A stretch of 64,000 nt of DNA from Nothopassalora personata (Eukaryota > Ascomycota > Dothideomycetes > Mycosphaerellales > Mycosphaerellaceae). How positions within the stretch are numbered: position 1 is the first letter of the stretch; each line of letters starts with the position of its first letter. This document shows, piece after piece, positions 39,807 to 51,708 of the stretch. Under the pieces are notes generated by a model. That model did not search any database, was not told the DNA's origin, and saw only the letters and a list, made by a program, of their open reading frames with translations. Where the stretch lies: the NCBI GenBank assembly GCA_033816765.1, contig CM066290.1, forward strand, positions 4,030,001-4,094,000, given 5' to 3'. The position numbers were made by a program, and so were the translations under genes.

Positions 39807-42800
39807 GTGGTAGGTCTCTTCCTTCTCTCGTAATCCTTGATTTTCTGTTGACAGTTTCGTAGGTGTTTTTTCGGTTCCCAGGTATTTTCTGAGTTGTCGT
39901 ATCCTTTCCACTTGACAAGGTATCGCTGACCTCTCTTGTCCAGGATTTTTTCGACTTCGAATTCAGTTTCCTCTTCTGGTTGGTAGTGGAATGTTTCCTG
40001 GCATGGCGTTTTGGGGTCTGCTGGTTCCAGCACGGAGATGTGGAACACTGGATGGATTTTGGCATCTTTTGGTAGTCGTAGTCGGTAGTTGACTGGTCCT
40101 CGTGATTCTTCAACGAGAAATGGCCCGACTTTCACATGATCCAGTTTCTTGGTCTTCCTTCGTGTCTTGAGGTTTTTTGTAAGAAGGTAGACTTTATCCC
40201 CCCTCTTTAGCTGAGGTGCCATTTGTTGTTTTCGACGAGATTCAGTGAGTCGTTGCTGCGAGTCCCGAATTCGTTTATTGACGGATTTGTGTACCTCTCT
40301 TAGGTCTTCCGTTGTGGCGATAGCCCTTTCCGCTTGTGGGTGATCTCTCTTGTCACCGAACAGCGTAGGGTGTCTTCCGAAATTTGCGAAGAAAGGTGTT
40401 TCGCCTGTTGTTTCTGATTTGTGATTGTTCAGTGCAAGTTGTGCCATGGGTAGGAGTGATACCCAGTTGTCTTGTGCGTAGTTGACGTAGTGTCGTAGGT
40501 ATTGTTCCAAGGTTTGATTTGCTCTCTCAGTTTGTCCGTCCGTTTGTGGGTGATATGCCGTAGACAGTTTGTGTTGTATACCAATTTCCGCTACAAGAGT
40601 CTTCCAGTAGTTGGATGTAAACAGCTTGTCTCGGTCTGTGATAAAGACCTTTGGGAATCCGTGGTATCGTACTAGCTTGTCGAGAACGAGATAACCGAGT
40701 TGCTCTGCCGTGTATGTCTCGCAGGCAGGTATAAAGTGTGCATATTTCGTTAGGCGATCGACCATGACCAGTATCATGTCGTATTCCGTGCCTGTCGCCT
40801 TGTCCGTGGATATGGGAAGTTTCGTAATGAAGTCCATCGTGACCTCGTCCCATGGTTGTGTCGGTGGTGTCCTGAACTGTATTTGTCCATACTTCTCGTG
40901 TCGTGCAGCCTTATTTTGTTGACAGTGAACACATTGCTTAATGTAGTTCAATACCTTTTGTCTCATTTGTGGGAATGAGAAGCTGCGTTGTATGATCTCG
41001 AGAGTCTTTGTGGTTCCAGGATGTCCGTACATCGGGTTGTCGTGATGTTGTCGTATGCATTCTTCTTCTCGTCCTTTCGGTACTTGGTATCTTCCTTGTG
41101 CTAGTGGGAACTGTTCTTCTGTGTCCTGAAGAACGCGCACTATGTTGTTGAACTCCTTTGTGTTGGCGCTTAGACTTCCATCTGGATTAGTCTTAAGTAC
41201 TTGTTGTCGCACTGGTTCCTTTCCTTCCATGTAGTCGCTTCTTCGGCTCAGTGCGTCGGCCCTGCCGTTGTCTTTTCCTGCGGTATAGCGGATTTCAAAC
41301 TTGTACTGTCCGAGCAATTCCGACCAGCGGGCCTGTCTTCGGGTCAGTACTTTCGTTGTAGTGAAGTAAGTGAGATTCTTGTGATCAGAAAGAATCGTCA
41401 GCTTAGGTGCTCCTTCCGCATATACTCTCCAGTGCTGCATTGCAGCGACAATAGCGAGAAGTTCCTTATCATGGATGTCGTAGTTTTGTTCCGCGGGTGT
41501 CATTTTTCTTGAGTAATAGGCCACTGGGTGTCTTTTCCCATCGTGTTCTTGTGTAAGGCATGCGCCTATGGCCATGTCCGATGCGTCCGTTTCGATTTGG
41601 ACTTCCTTTGTTCCGTCGAATAGTCGAAGTGTTGGTGCTGAGGCGCACTGTCTTTTGAGTGTTTCGAAAGCTTGTCGTTCTTTGTTGCCCCAGGTCCACT
41701 TGGTGTCTTTCCTAGTGAGTGCAGTCATGGCTGTAGCCGTTTTGGAGTAGTCCTTGATGAACTTGCGGTTATAGTTTGCGAGTCCAAGGAACGATTGTAC
41801 GTCCTTAACGTTGGCTGGCGTCGGCCATTCTTCGATAGACTGTGTCTTTGCCGGGTCGATCTGGATTCCTGTTGTGCTTATGATGAATCCGAGGAATTTA
41901 ACTTGTTTCTTGTGGAACTCGCATTTTTCTGGTGCCGTCTTGAACCCTACCCTTGTGAGGCGCTCGAAGACGTCCTGGACTTGTCTAATGTGGTTCTGCA
42001 GTGATCCTTTGGTGTAGACGAGGATGTCGTCCATATAGGCAATGACGCACACGTCAAGAAGTTCTCTCAGCGTCTCATTGACTAGGTCTTGACAGGATGC
42101 GGGTGCGTTGGTCAGTCCCATTGGCATGACCAAGAATTCGTAGAGTCCGTATCGTGTTCTGAATGCGGTTTTCCATTCCTCTCCTTCCGCCATCCGGATG
42201 GCGTAGAAGGCGTCTCGTAGATCGATCTTTGTGTACCAGTCGGATCCGGTGAGTCGGTCCTGTGCTTCTTCGATGTTCGGTAATGGATATCGGTTCTTTA
42301 TCGTGATCTCGTTCAATTTTCGGTAGTCTTGTACGAGTCGTAGTTTCCCGTTTTGTTTTGGAACAAACATACATGGAGTTCCCGCACTTGAGGTGGATCT
42401 TCTTATCCATCCTTTGTCGAGTTTCTCCTTCAGCCATTCTCGTAGGGTTTTGAGCTCTTTCTCGGACATTTGATATAGGGGTCCCCATGGAGGCTCCTTC
42501 CCTGGCTGAATGTTTATCTTGTGGTCCCATGGTTGGTGTCTAGGTAAGGCGTCTCTACCCTTTTCCTCTTCAAAGAGCCTTTTCCACTTAAGGTACTCCT
42601 TGGGAATGCTTGGTTCCGATATACCAGCATCCTTCGATGGTGCGTTACTTCCATCCGTTCCAGTGATTTCGTGATCCGGCGGCCCCACGCCAGTATCTAT
42701 CCCGGTCGAAGGTGGTTCTTGATTCCTTCTGTTCGGCGCAAGCTCGAATGCGTTGAGCTGTTTCCTTGCCTCATCTACCATCGTCCGCTGTCGATGCGTA

Positions 42801-43222
42801 GGTTCAATGCCTATAACGCAGTTGCATTGCCTAAATGTGAGTACTCTTCTCCTCCAGTCGATAACTGGATTGTGCTTTCTCAACCAAGGCATACCTAATA
42901 CTATGTCATGACTGGCCATATCAGTGACATCCAAGGTAATGTTCTCGTGGTGCTGTTGGATAGCCAGTGGCAATGGTGTCGTCTCCCATTCCACGCTAGG
43001 TAACGATGATCCGTCTACCGCGATCAATTCGTAACCCCATTTCTTCTTCAGGGTAGCTAGCCCGTTTCTTGTTGTGAAAGACTCGGAAATAAAGTTCCCC
43101 GCTGCTCCGGAGTCGATCATGACACTGGTCCTGTGTCCGTTGACGATTGCTTGTATCTGGAAAACTGTGTTTGGTGTCGATGCGTGAGCCTGAGTGTTGC
43201 ATAACTCCCTTTGGTCGCTCAT
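39803..43222 (-). CDS. pol: Chromovirus Pol polyprotein, 1139 aa (hybrid copy)
   Basis: Full length, with the same domains and catalytic residues as described at 26367 (D37, YMDD 396-399, D546, D797/D863/E899, chromodomain). It carries the B-type residues Ala458 and Thr497. ATG 43222 overlaps the gag TGA. Because gag is also open here, this copy can in principle express a full set. Confidence 0.94.
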   Translation of the reverse strand: MSDQRELCNTQAHASTPNTVFQIQAIVNGHRTSVMIDSGAAGNFISESFTTRNGLATLKKKWGYELIAVDGSSLPSVEWETTPLPLAIQQHHENITLDVTDMASHDIVLGMPWLRKHNPVIDWRRRVLTFRQCNCVIGIEPTHRQRTMVDEARKQLNAFELAPNRRNQEPPSTGIDTGVGPPDHEITGTDGSNAPSKDAGISEPSIPKEYLKWKRLFEEEKGRDALPRHQPWDHKINIQPGKEPPWGPLYQMSEKELKTLREWLKEKLDKGWIRRSTSSAGTPCMFVPKQNGKLRLVQDYRKLNEITIKNRYPLPNIEEAQDRLTGSDWYTKIDLRDAFYAIRMAEGEEWKTAFRTRYGLYEFLVMPMGLTNAPASCQDLVNETLRELLDVCVIAYMDDILVYTKGSLQNHIRQVQDVFERLTRVGFKTAPEKCEFHKKQVKFLGFIISTTGIQIDPAKTQSIEEWPTPANVKDVQSFLGLANYNRKFIKDYSKTATAMTALTRKDTKWTWGNKERQAFETLKRQCASAPTLRLFDGTKEVQIETDASDMAIGACLTQEHDGKRHPVAYYSRKMTPAEQNYDIHDKELLAIVAAMQHWRVYAEGAPKLTILSDHKNLTYFTTTKVLTRRQARWSELLGQYKFEIRYTAGKDNGRADALSRRSDYMEGKEPVRQQVLKTNPDGSLSANTKEFNNIVRVLQDTEEQFPLAQGRYQVPKGREEECIRQHHDNPMYGHPGTTKTLEIIQRSFSFPQMRQKVLNYIKQCVHCQQNKAARHEKYGQIQFRTPPTQPWDEVTMDFITKLPISTDKATGTEYDMILVMVDRLTKYAHFIPACETYTAEQLGYLVLDKLVRYHGFPKVFITDRDKLFTSNYWKTLVAEIGIQHKLSTAYHPQTDGQTERANQTLEQYLRHYVNYAQDNWVSLLPMAQLALNNHKSETTGETPFFANFGRHPTLFGDKRDHPQAERAIATTEDLREVHKSVNKRIRDSQQRLTESRRKQQMAPQLKRGDKVYLLTKNLKTRRKTKKLDHVKVGPFLVEESRGPVNYRLRLPKDAKIHPVFHISVLEPADPKTPCQETFHYQPEEETEFEVEKILDKRGQRYLVKWKGYDNSENTWEPKKHLRNCQQKIKDYERRKRPTT

Positions 43223-45225
43223 TCCTGGGGAGCTGATCCTTTTCCCGAATGGTATGTGGTTCGCTGTGCTTCGTGCCTAGAGGCTTCGGCTAGAACCTGT
43301 AGCCCGTTGCCCTGTGTCCACACTTGTAGTCTGTTGCGTTCCTGGATCTTCTGCGATTCTGAGTAGAGAGCCTGTACATGCTGTACTGCTGTTCGTAGTT
43401 CGTTTGAGACGAAAGTTCCTGCTGGTGTTAGGTATCCGGTACCTGTCATCCGGCTTCCTATGGGTGGTCGTTCGACAACCGCTTTAGCCAAGTTCTCAGT
43501 GTCGTTCATGGTTGGGTAGCCCCACACCATGCCCCTCATCGTGTCGAGTGTCTTGTCGAACTCGCTGGGGTTTAGGTATCGTTTCCCTGAGAACTTTGGT
43601 AGGAATTCTTCATGCCTTCGTTGGAGGTAGATGATTAACTCATAGAGCTTTCTTGGCGCGTCTACCGTGAACGTGCATACTTCGTTTTCGTCGTCGGTGT
43701 CGCTCTCTTCTCCTTCGGATGAGTCCTCGCTTGACTCTTCCGGTACGTAATCTTCTTCAATAGTGTCCAGCTTGTTCGTTTGTTGTTCGGGAGCTGGTGA
43801 CCAGCGTCCGTTCCATTCTGGATCCTGGTTTTCTTTGTCGTCGTCGAAGTAAGATTCGTCTACATCCACTTCCTGGAGCTTGTTTCGTCCATGTTGTGCT
43901 CCCAGGGTTCCTGCTGGCTGTTGTGGCCAGTACCCTGCGCCTGCTTTGGCGTCGTAGTGGGTTTGACACGAGTCCTGGTAACAGAAACGCCAATGAAGGC
44001 TTCCGTGACCATGTCGAGACTCTTTCTCGACTTCATGGTTGACTCCTCGTGCCATCATGCCAAACAATCTGATCTTGATGTCGATCTCTGATTGTTGGTC
44101 ATTCGGTGGTGGTGTATGTTGTTGAACATGGTGTCCTCCTCGTCCTTGTGAGGGGTCCAGGAGAGGCGTCGCAACCCGGTTGCTATCCTTCTCCTCCACT
44201 CTCTGGGTATAGTTGAATTGTCGGGGTCCAACACTGCTCCCAGATTTGTCCACCTTTGGTTGCATCATATTGAACTGCTCGCGGCGCACCATATTTTTAC
44301 CGCGGCAATCCCGCGCCATGTGGCCTTCTTTGCCACAGGCGTAGCATGTGAGTTTTCCTTTTCCTTTGAAGGGCTTTCCGTGGCCCCTACTCTTATCGAT
44401 CTTCCGTCCTCGTTGGGTAGCGTCCAGTTCCATTGGCTGTGGTCCATAGTAGGGCTGGCTTTGTCGTGAGAATCCTCCCCTCGCAACGTACCCCCCTGAG
44501 GGTTTGCGATCTGGAGCGTATCCTGCCATGCCTCCTACCTTGGAGTCGTATTTCTTTTCCTGGTACCGTTCCCAGAGCTGATCGTCGATGTCGATCGACG
44601 CCTTCATCAGTCCTTCGAGGTTGGTGATCGCTCCTCCGTGTCTCATCAACTCGTCCTTGACGGAGTCCTTGAGTCCACGTCGGAACATAGTCATCAACGC
44701 CGTCTGGTCCCATCCGGTGATCTGTCCGTATTCTTCGAATTTGGCGGCGTACTCTGAAGTAGACGTCTTCTGCTTCAGGTGTTGAATGATTCGTATGGCC
44801 TGTTGGACTTCGTTCGAGGTTCCAAAGATTGACTTCATCTTGTCTTTGAAAAGGGTGTAGTTCCTGAACATTCCGGTGGGGTCTAATCGTCCCATACCGT
44901 CGAGGTATTCCTTGAGGTAAGGTTTGATCCAGTTCTGCGCACTTCCGCGAAGGAACGTGATGGCGAAGATAGTTCTTTTGTCGGTGTCGACTGGGTTGAA
45001 CATGAGGTACATGTCCATCTGGTTGACCCAGTCGTCGAACTTGGCCCTATCTCCATGGAAGAGGTCCGGCTTAGCAGCCTTAACGTCGCTCTTCCTTGGA
45101 GTAGGCTCGTCATCGTCATCAGACTCATCGTCCTTCGTGGTGGTCTGTCGTGGTGGCGCACGGCGGATGCTTCCTGCTTCGCTGGGGGCGGGTGTTCCCC
45201 TACCAGCTGCTTGAGTAGCGCTCAT
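43219..45225 (-). CDS. gag: Chromovirus Gag, 668 aa (hybrid copy)
   Basis: ATG 45225 is chosen because it is the first ATG after the 5' LTR; the frame is open further up into the LTR but without an ATG. Parts: an acidic N-terminus (DDESDDDDEPTP), a capsid-like domain about 55-210 (FHGDRAKFDDWVNQMDMYL, RRGLKDSVKDELMRHGG) and a basic Gly/Arg linker. A CCHC knuckle follows (C294, C297, H302, C307), then an acidic region about 453-520 (EEDYVPEESSEDSSEGEESD) and a C-terminal ~150 aa domain not seen in short Gags. The stop TGA overlaps pol. The role is particle formation and RNA packaging. Codon 417 is CAG, against TAG in copy A. Confidence 0.93.
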   Translation of the reverse strand: MSATQAAGRGTPAPSEAGSIRRAPPRQTTTKDDESDDDDEPTPRKSDVKAAKPDLFHGDRAKFDDWVNQMDMYLMFNPVDTDKRTIFAITFLRGSAQNWIKPYLKEYLDGMGRLDPTGMFRNYTLFKDKMKSIFGTSNEVQQAIRIIQHLKQKTSTSEYAAKFEEYGQITGWDQTALMTMFRRGLKDSVKDELMRHGGAITNLEGLMKASIDIDDQLWERYQEKKYDSKVGGMAGYAPDRKPSGGYVARGGFSRQSQPYYGPQPMELDATQRGRKIDKSRGHGKPFKGKGKLTCYACGKEGHMARDCRGKNMVRREQFNMMQPKVDKSGSSVGPRQFNYTQRVEEKDSNRVATPLLDPSQGRGGHHVQQHTPPPNDQQSEIDIKIRLFGMMARGVNHEVEKESRHGHGSLHWRFCYQDSCQTHYDAKAGAGYWPQQPAGTLGAQHGRNKLQEVDVDESYFDDDKENQDPEWNGRWSPAPEQQTNKLDTIEEDYVPEESSEDSSEGEESDTDDENEVCTFTVDAPRKLYELIIYLQRRHEEFLPKFSGKRYLNPSEFDKTLDTMRGMVWGYPTMNDTENLAKAVVERPPIGSRMTGTGYLTPAGTFVSNELRTAVQHVQALYSESQKIQERNRLQVWTQGNGLQVLAEASRHEAQRTTYHSGKGSAPQE

Positions 45226-45242
45226 CCTGAGGGCGTTCAAAG

Positions 45243-45726
45243 TGTTATGTCTCGTTCCAGGGCTAATCTCAAAAGAGAGATAAGTCAAGTCACGTGGCGG
45301 TATTCTTTGGAGAGGCTAAAGCAAACTGAGCGAAGATGAATAATTGGAGTAAGAGTGTATTCCAATCAGTGAGATCGTAACATGAGTTGAACGCAGTCGA
45401 AGCCATAAGGGATTCTCAGCGTTCCTAAATACAAAGGAGATTTGCCAGTCTTGGCTGTCCTTTCGCGCCATGTGCGCCTTCTGCGACAAGTGCGCTCGTC
45501 GCTACCGTCGCGGACGTCGCTCATGTCGCGGGTACGTCTTTCGCGCTATGCGCGACGAGTCGTCCCCAGTCAGGCGTCGCGGACGTCGCGCATACATCTT
45601 TTGCACGTGACCCGTGCCAGGATGTTTTCCCTTGCGGTGTTGTCATACCGTAACAGTCGCGCATACATCTTTTGCACGTGACCCGTGCCAGGATGTTTTC
45701 CTTTGCGGTGTTGTCATACCGTAACA
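45243..45726 (-). repeat. Hybrid copy 5' LTR (484 bp, A type)
   Basis: It carries the 71-bp terminal duplication, unlike this copy's other LTR. Confidence 0.93.
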
Positions 45727-48182
45727 CTAACATCGAAGAAGCATAAGATAGATTAACCGGATTAGACTAGTACACGAAGATTGACCTACGAGATGCCTTC
45801 TATGCTATACGAATAGTAGAAGGAGAAGAATGGAAAACCGCTTTTAGAATAAGATATAGACTTTACGAATTCTTAGTTATACTAATAGGATTAACTAACA
45901 CACCCGCATCCTATTAGGACCTTGTTAACGAGACACTTAGAGACCTACTCGACGTATACGTTATCGTATACATGGACGACATACTAGTCTACATAAAAGG
46001 ATCCCTATAGAAACACATAAGACAAGTCTAAGACGTCTTCGAACGACTTACGCAATTAGGATTTAAGACGGCACCCGAGAAATGCGAATTCTATAAGAAA
46101 GAAGTTAAATTCCTAGGCTTTATTATTAGTACTATAGGGATAACGATCGACCCTACGAAGACATAGTTAATTAGAGAGTAGCTAGAACCGAAAACAGTTA
46201 AGGACGTACAATCATTCCTTAGACTAGCGAACTATAACCGGAAATTTATTAAGGATTACTTAAAGATAGCAGCACTAATAACGATGCTTATAAGAAAGGA
46301 CGTTACTTAGAAATAGGGAAAGGAACAGATTAAAGCATTTAAGAAACTTAAGGAACAATGCGCTTTAGCCCCTACGCTTCGACTATTTAATAGTAGTAAG
46401 GAAGTCTATATCGAGACCGATACGTCTAATATAGCAATAGCCGCGTGTTTAACATAGACATACGATAGGTAGAGACACCTAGTAGCCTATTACTCCTAGA
46501 AAATGACTATAGCGGAACAGAACTACGACATCTATAATAAAGAGCTTCTAGCTATTATTACTGCTATGTAACATTAGAGAGTATATATCGAGGGCCTACC
46601 GAAGTTAACGATTCTTTCTAACTATAAGAATCTTACGTACTTCATAACGACGAAAGAACTTACCCGAAGGCAAGCCCGCTAGTCGGAGCTACTAGGATAG
46701 TATAAGTTCGAAATTAAATATACTCTAGGAAGAGAGAATAGCCGCGCCGACGCGCTAAGCCGAAGAAGCGACTATATAGAAGGAAAAGAACTAGTGCAAC
46801 ATAAGATATTAAAGACAAACCCCGACGGAAGTCTTAGTGTAAACACGAGAGAATTTAATAACATCGTACGGATACTAGGCGATAAGGACGAACAGTTCCC
46901 TATATCGTAAGGGAAATACTAAGTACCGAAGGATCGAGAAGAAGAATGCATATGGCAACATTATAACGGACTAACTTATAGACACCCTAGAACTTTAAAA
47001 ACTATAGACCTAATATAGCGCAGTTTCTCATTTCTATAGATAAGACTTAAGGTGTTACGCTACATTAAACAATACGTACACTACTAACGAAACAAGGCTA
47101 CGAGACATATAAAATACGGTTACCTACAGTTTAGGACACTACCGACGAAACTATAGGACGAAGTTATAATAGACTTTATTACGAAACTCCTACCGTTAAG
47201 AGATTAAGTTACGAAATAACTATACGACATAATACTAGTTATAGTTAATAGACTTACGAAATACGTACACTTCATTCCTACATCGGAAACGTATAATGTA
47301 GAGTAGCTCGGATACCTCGTACTAGATAGACTTATCCGATACTACGGATTCCCTTAAGCGTTTATAACGGATAGAGATAAACTATTTACATCGAACTACT
47401 AGAAGACGCTTATAGGAACGATCGGAATTAAACATAAGCTATTAATAGTATATTATCCGGAGATAGACGGATAAACCGAAAGGATGAATTAAACGCTAGA
47501 ACAATACCTACGACACTACATTAACTATGCATAAGATAACTAGGTTTCATTACTACTAATGGCGCAGATTGCACTAAACAACTATAAATCGGAGACAACT
47601 TTAACGACGCTATTTTATGCGAACTTTAGTAAAGATCCTAACCTATTCGGAATACCTACATCCTATCTATAGGCCGAGAGAGCAATCGTAACGACGGATA
47701 CTCTTAAGGAAGTGCATAAAGAAACACGCAAGGTAATCGAAGATACATAACGAAAACTGTCTTAATAACGGTAGGACACGAGAAAAATGGCACCTCTACT
47801 AAAAGAGGGGAATAAGGTCTATCTCCTTATAAAAAACTTAAGAATAAGAAGATAGACTAAAAAACTGGATTACGTTAAGGTCGGACCATTTTTAATCGAT
47901 AAAGTCGTAGGACTAGTTAACTATCGACTACGACTACCACCTAACGCAAAAATCCACCTAGTCTTCTATATCTCTAAGTTAGAACTAGCGGACGCTAAAA
48001 CACCCTACTAGGAGAGCTTCCATTTCGAGCCGGAAGTAGAAAACGAATTCGAAGTTAAAAAAATCCTAGATAAGAAAGGTTAGCGATACCTTATTAAATA
48101 GAAGGGATACGATAAATTAGAAAATACCTAGGAACTAAAAGAAAACCTACGAAACTATTAGTAGAAGATTCGGGAGTATTAA
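45727..48182 (+). pseudogene. Element 1 pol remnant, part 3 (duplicate)
   Basis: Duplicate of 32291-34746; see there. Confidence 0.87.
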
Positions 48183-48240
48183 AACGGCGTTTACTTAAAG
48201 TTACTATACTATAAGATATAGTAACTTTTAAGCAAACGGA

Positions 48241-48314
48241 CGACTAGAGTAGGAATCGAACCTACGACCTTAAGAGTATAGACAGCTTACGCTCTACTAC
48301 TAAGCTACCTAGCC
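48241..48314 (-). ncRNA. tRNA-like sequence (duplicate)
   Basis: Duplicate of 34805-34878, with no difference seen. Confidence 0.4.
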
Positions 48315-48360
48315 GATTAATAAGAATAGGGACATAACTCACAAATAAATACCCTTACGA

Positions 48361-48918
48361 AGGAGACGGCTAAGCTACCGACGGCACCGTCTCGCTAGAA
48401 GGAGAAAGCTAGAAGTCGTCCGGAAGACCTTCGATAGCACTCTAGGTCCACGGAGATAAGGATAGATTAGGAGCACTAGGATCCGCGTCTACTATAGCGT
48501 ACTCCTACGCCCCTAGATCCTCGTCTAGTAACAACCGATCTTCTAACGAACGACCCTCCGCAACCTTCTAATTAACCGCATCTAATTGCTTACGAAGGCG
48601 CATTTCCTTTATATACGCTTCTATTAAGGCATCCTACCTTTTACTAAGAATCCTCTTCGCGGTATCTAGTTCCCATAACAATTTCTTCCGCTAAAGCGAT
48701 AAGCGCTTCTACTCGCCCTCGGTTACCCCCGTATTACAACTCTTTAGATTCCGTTACTAGTACTTAGAATAGCGACTAGATAAGATGTGTACCTTACACA
48801 CACGGCCCTCCTTTTAATAAGAATTATACGGACGTATCGCGGTATCGCCGTTACGGAAGATCTACTAGGCTTTCTTCTTACGGCGAGCGGTAGATTTAGA
48901 TTAGGAGGAAGAAGACAT
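48361..48918 (-). pseudogene. Antisense zinc-cluster ghost (duplicate)
   Basis: Duplicate of 34925-35482. One of the two spacer differences lies in it (48449 is C where 35013 is T). Confidence 0.75.
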
Positions 48919-48993
48919 CGTTACGAGATATAAAAAGGAAGTATAACATAACTTATAAAGCTCTAGGATAGAGCTAGACTAAAAGGGGGATAG

Positions 48994-49402
48994 TATTACG
49001 GTTCTAATCTAGGGCTAAAGGAAGCTAACTAATTAGACCTCTATAATTAGCGGGCGCTTTCGCCCGAGAAGTGCTCTCTTACCCGTAGGAATAAAACTAA
49101 GGAACCGAGAGAGTAACTGAAGTGATCTCCTTAATCTCGTTAATCTCGGTAATCTCGAGAGAGTATAGAGAGCATAGAGAGCACGGAGAGTAAACGCTCT
49201 ATCTCCTTTATATTTAGGAACGCTAGAAACCCTTATAGTTCTAATGCGTTTAACTTATGTTACTATCTCACTAATTAGAATACAACTCTTATTCCTATTA
49301 TTTATCTTCGCTTAGCTTACTTTAGCCTCTCTAAAGAATAATACCGCTACGTAACTTAACTTATCTCTCTTTTAAGACTAGCCCTAGAACGAGACAATAA
49401 TA
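48994..49402 (+). repeat. Element 1 right LTR (duplicate)
   Basis: Duplicate of 35558-35966. Confidence 0.88.
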
Positions 49403-49407
49403 AGCTT

Positions 49408-51656
49408 AAAGCAATCCGCTAGCGAGTAGTGCACCGATAAGGACTGCATTAGCGACCGTATTAGGTAGTAGCCGAGCTAGGGCGTACGCTAGCCTAGAGG
49501 ACGTTTTTTATAACTTAGGTATGGCCGAGAAAGAGAAGAAGAAACAGTATAAAAGCTAGGAAAGGCCAATCCCTAATACTATGTTCGATCCGATACATCC
49601 TAATGCTCCGTAGCCTATAAAGAGGTACCTTTATTCGGATAATAAGGACGATATGCTTAAAGCCGGGTTATAACATATATCTCGTGCGAAGGGTAAGGTC
49701 AAGGGTAAGTAGACCGTACGACCGGCGATACGATTTAACTGTACCTTATTTACGGTTTCTATCTTATCGAATAAAGGCTCTCGCTTTCTAACTTATAGCG
49801 AGCCCGTTTAAACAGGTGTATAGTATATCTAAGAGTTCTAAGATGTCTTTATACCGATGTTCCGCTAGTAGCCCGAGCTCGATAGGCCTAAGTAGCTATT
49901 CAAATATCTCATTAAAGAGGAGCACGATATATAAGAGATAATAGATGAGCTACACTACGCCCACTATCTTGCCTAGAGCATTAATAGCCGTAGTAACCAG
50001 CCCGTACGTCTAAGGCCGTCGTTACTTAAGTCTAGCGAGATAGACTCGCTTAGCTATATATTCGATTATCCTCGAAGCGGCGTCTAGTGTCTAAAGCTTA
50101 TCGTTATCCTTATCCGGGAGGTTTACGAGGTCTTCGATAATAATAGCCTCGGTAAGGATGCGACTAAGAAGAAGATAAACGAGAGGAGTGCTATACCGGA
50201 CAGTATTAGCGGCATGCGTAATATACGTAACTACGCCGCTAAAGCTAAGGACAGCTTATTTATGTAGTAGGACGAGGACTTATAATCCGATAATAATTAT
50301 CCTACATAGTTAATGTAGGATTAACCTACGGAACTAGTCGAACCGGCGCTATTATTACCTAGGAACTTTAGGGCTCCGCCCCTACTACCGTGAGAATAAG
50401 AGGCTATAGCCCGAGAAGTAGTATCCTAAGAGGTAGCAGATTATAAGGCTACTTTTCCTATTAGTAACTTTATCGACGACGCTACCTTTAAGGCACATAT
50501 GCGGGTAGGTAGACTCGAGTCGTTGCTCTATGTAACGCCTCGTAATAGAGAGAGTAGCGCTATAGCGGCGAATGCTATAAAGAAGGTTATATAGAAACTA
50601 CTTAGGCCCCTTAAGTAGGATAATACTACTACATCTAGATCTAGAACTGTATCTATATCTACATCTATATCTACTAAGAAACGGCCTACGAGCTAAGAGC
50701 TAGAGAGGTCGTTATCCATTAATAGTAGTAGTTCGTCTAGCCTAGCTAGTCTAGCTCCTATACTCCCGTAGGCGTAGCTACGCCTACGCGTATATAGCGA
50801 CTCCGATCTAGATGCCGAGTGCCTAATATGTACTAATAGCTAGAATAATAGCTAAGTTATCCGGTATCGAACTATATGCCGCTATTACATGTGCCTAAAG
50901 TGTATATCTAGACTAGTCGCGATGTATACAAAACCTTTATGTCCCTACTGTCGAGGAGATCTAGTACTAGAGTATAGAGATCCGTTCCTACTATCGGCCT
51001 CGTAGCTAGGTAAAGGAGTTATAAGCAATATTAGAGCATCGTAGTAGGAAGCATCGTAGTAGGACGTTATATCGTAGTAGGATGTTATATCGTAGTAGGA
51101 TGTTATATCGTAGTAGGATGTTATATCGTAGTAGGATGTTACATCTTAGGCGATACCGTTAGAGTAGGAGGCCGTAGCGGACCTAGAAGACGAGTTGTTT
51201 CGTAACTTTACGGCATTCGACGACCTATTAGATAATACTACCTTACGGCCGTAGTTAGAGTCGGTTTAAGGCTCTTAGTAAGACCCTCTACCGTAAGATA
51301 ATATACTATAGTAACATATATAGTAATAGGAGGTCTAGCGGTAAGAGACCTAGTAGCTATAGCTATAGTAAGAGCCTATCGTATCGTAAGCAGTTATGTA
51401 GCGGTAGTAGGAGTCTACCGAGGATAATACGAACTTATAACTAATACGACGCCTAGCTAGTGCTTTGAGGGCTAATTAGATAGTTACTATAGGCGCTATA
51501 TTAAGCTCGCTAAGGAGACTAAGATAACGTAGTAATAACCGTAAGACTAAGGGCTCTAAGAACTATAACGGTAGTAGGGGGTAGGCGAGTAGCGTGTTCT
51601 ATATACTTTTAAGGAGCTAATATAGCGACGTTACTAATGCGATAGTATTAGTCGAA
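49408..51656 (+). pseudogene. RING-finger protein gene, main part (duplicate)
   Basis: Duplicate of 35972-38220; the RING finger is at 50820-50951. This copy has no 5' part, because its upstream neighbour is the duplicated chromovirus end. Confidence 0.7.
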
Positions 51657-51708
51657 TAATAGAGGCGTTTCTATAGCCTCGCGAGCTTCTTATTTCTCTA
51701 TAGAGCGG

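Larger units (their letters stand above)
38688..45726 (-). mobile_element. Hybrid chromovirus copy (B-type left, A-type right)
   Basis: Left LTR 413 bp (38688-39100), right LTR 484 bp (45243-45726). Left flank GATCACCTATCTAAC equals copy B's left flank; right flank CTAACATCGAAG equals copy A's right flank. All A/B differences seen up to position 43977 are of B type, and the right LTR is of A type, so the crossover lies between 43977 and about 45660. All three genes are open, so it may be competent despite its origin. Flanking CTAAC on both sides mimics a true target duplication. Confidence 0.93.

Noticed and set aside
38688..45726. Reading the middle chromovirus as an independent insertion because CTAAC flanks it on both sides.
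   Set aside because: Its LTRs differ in length (413/484) and its flanks come from two different insertion sites; the matching CTAAC is a by-product of A and B sharing that target duplication.
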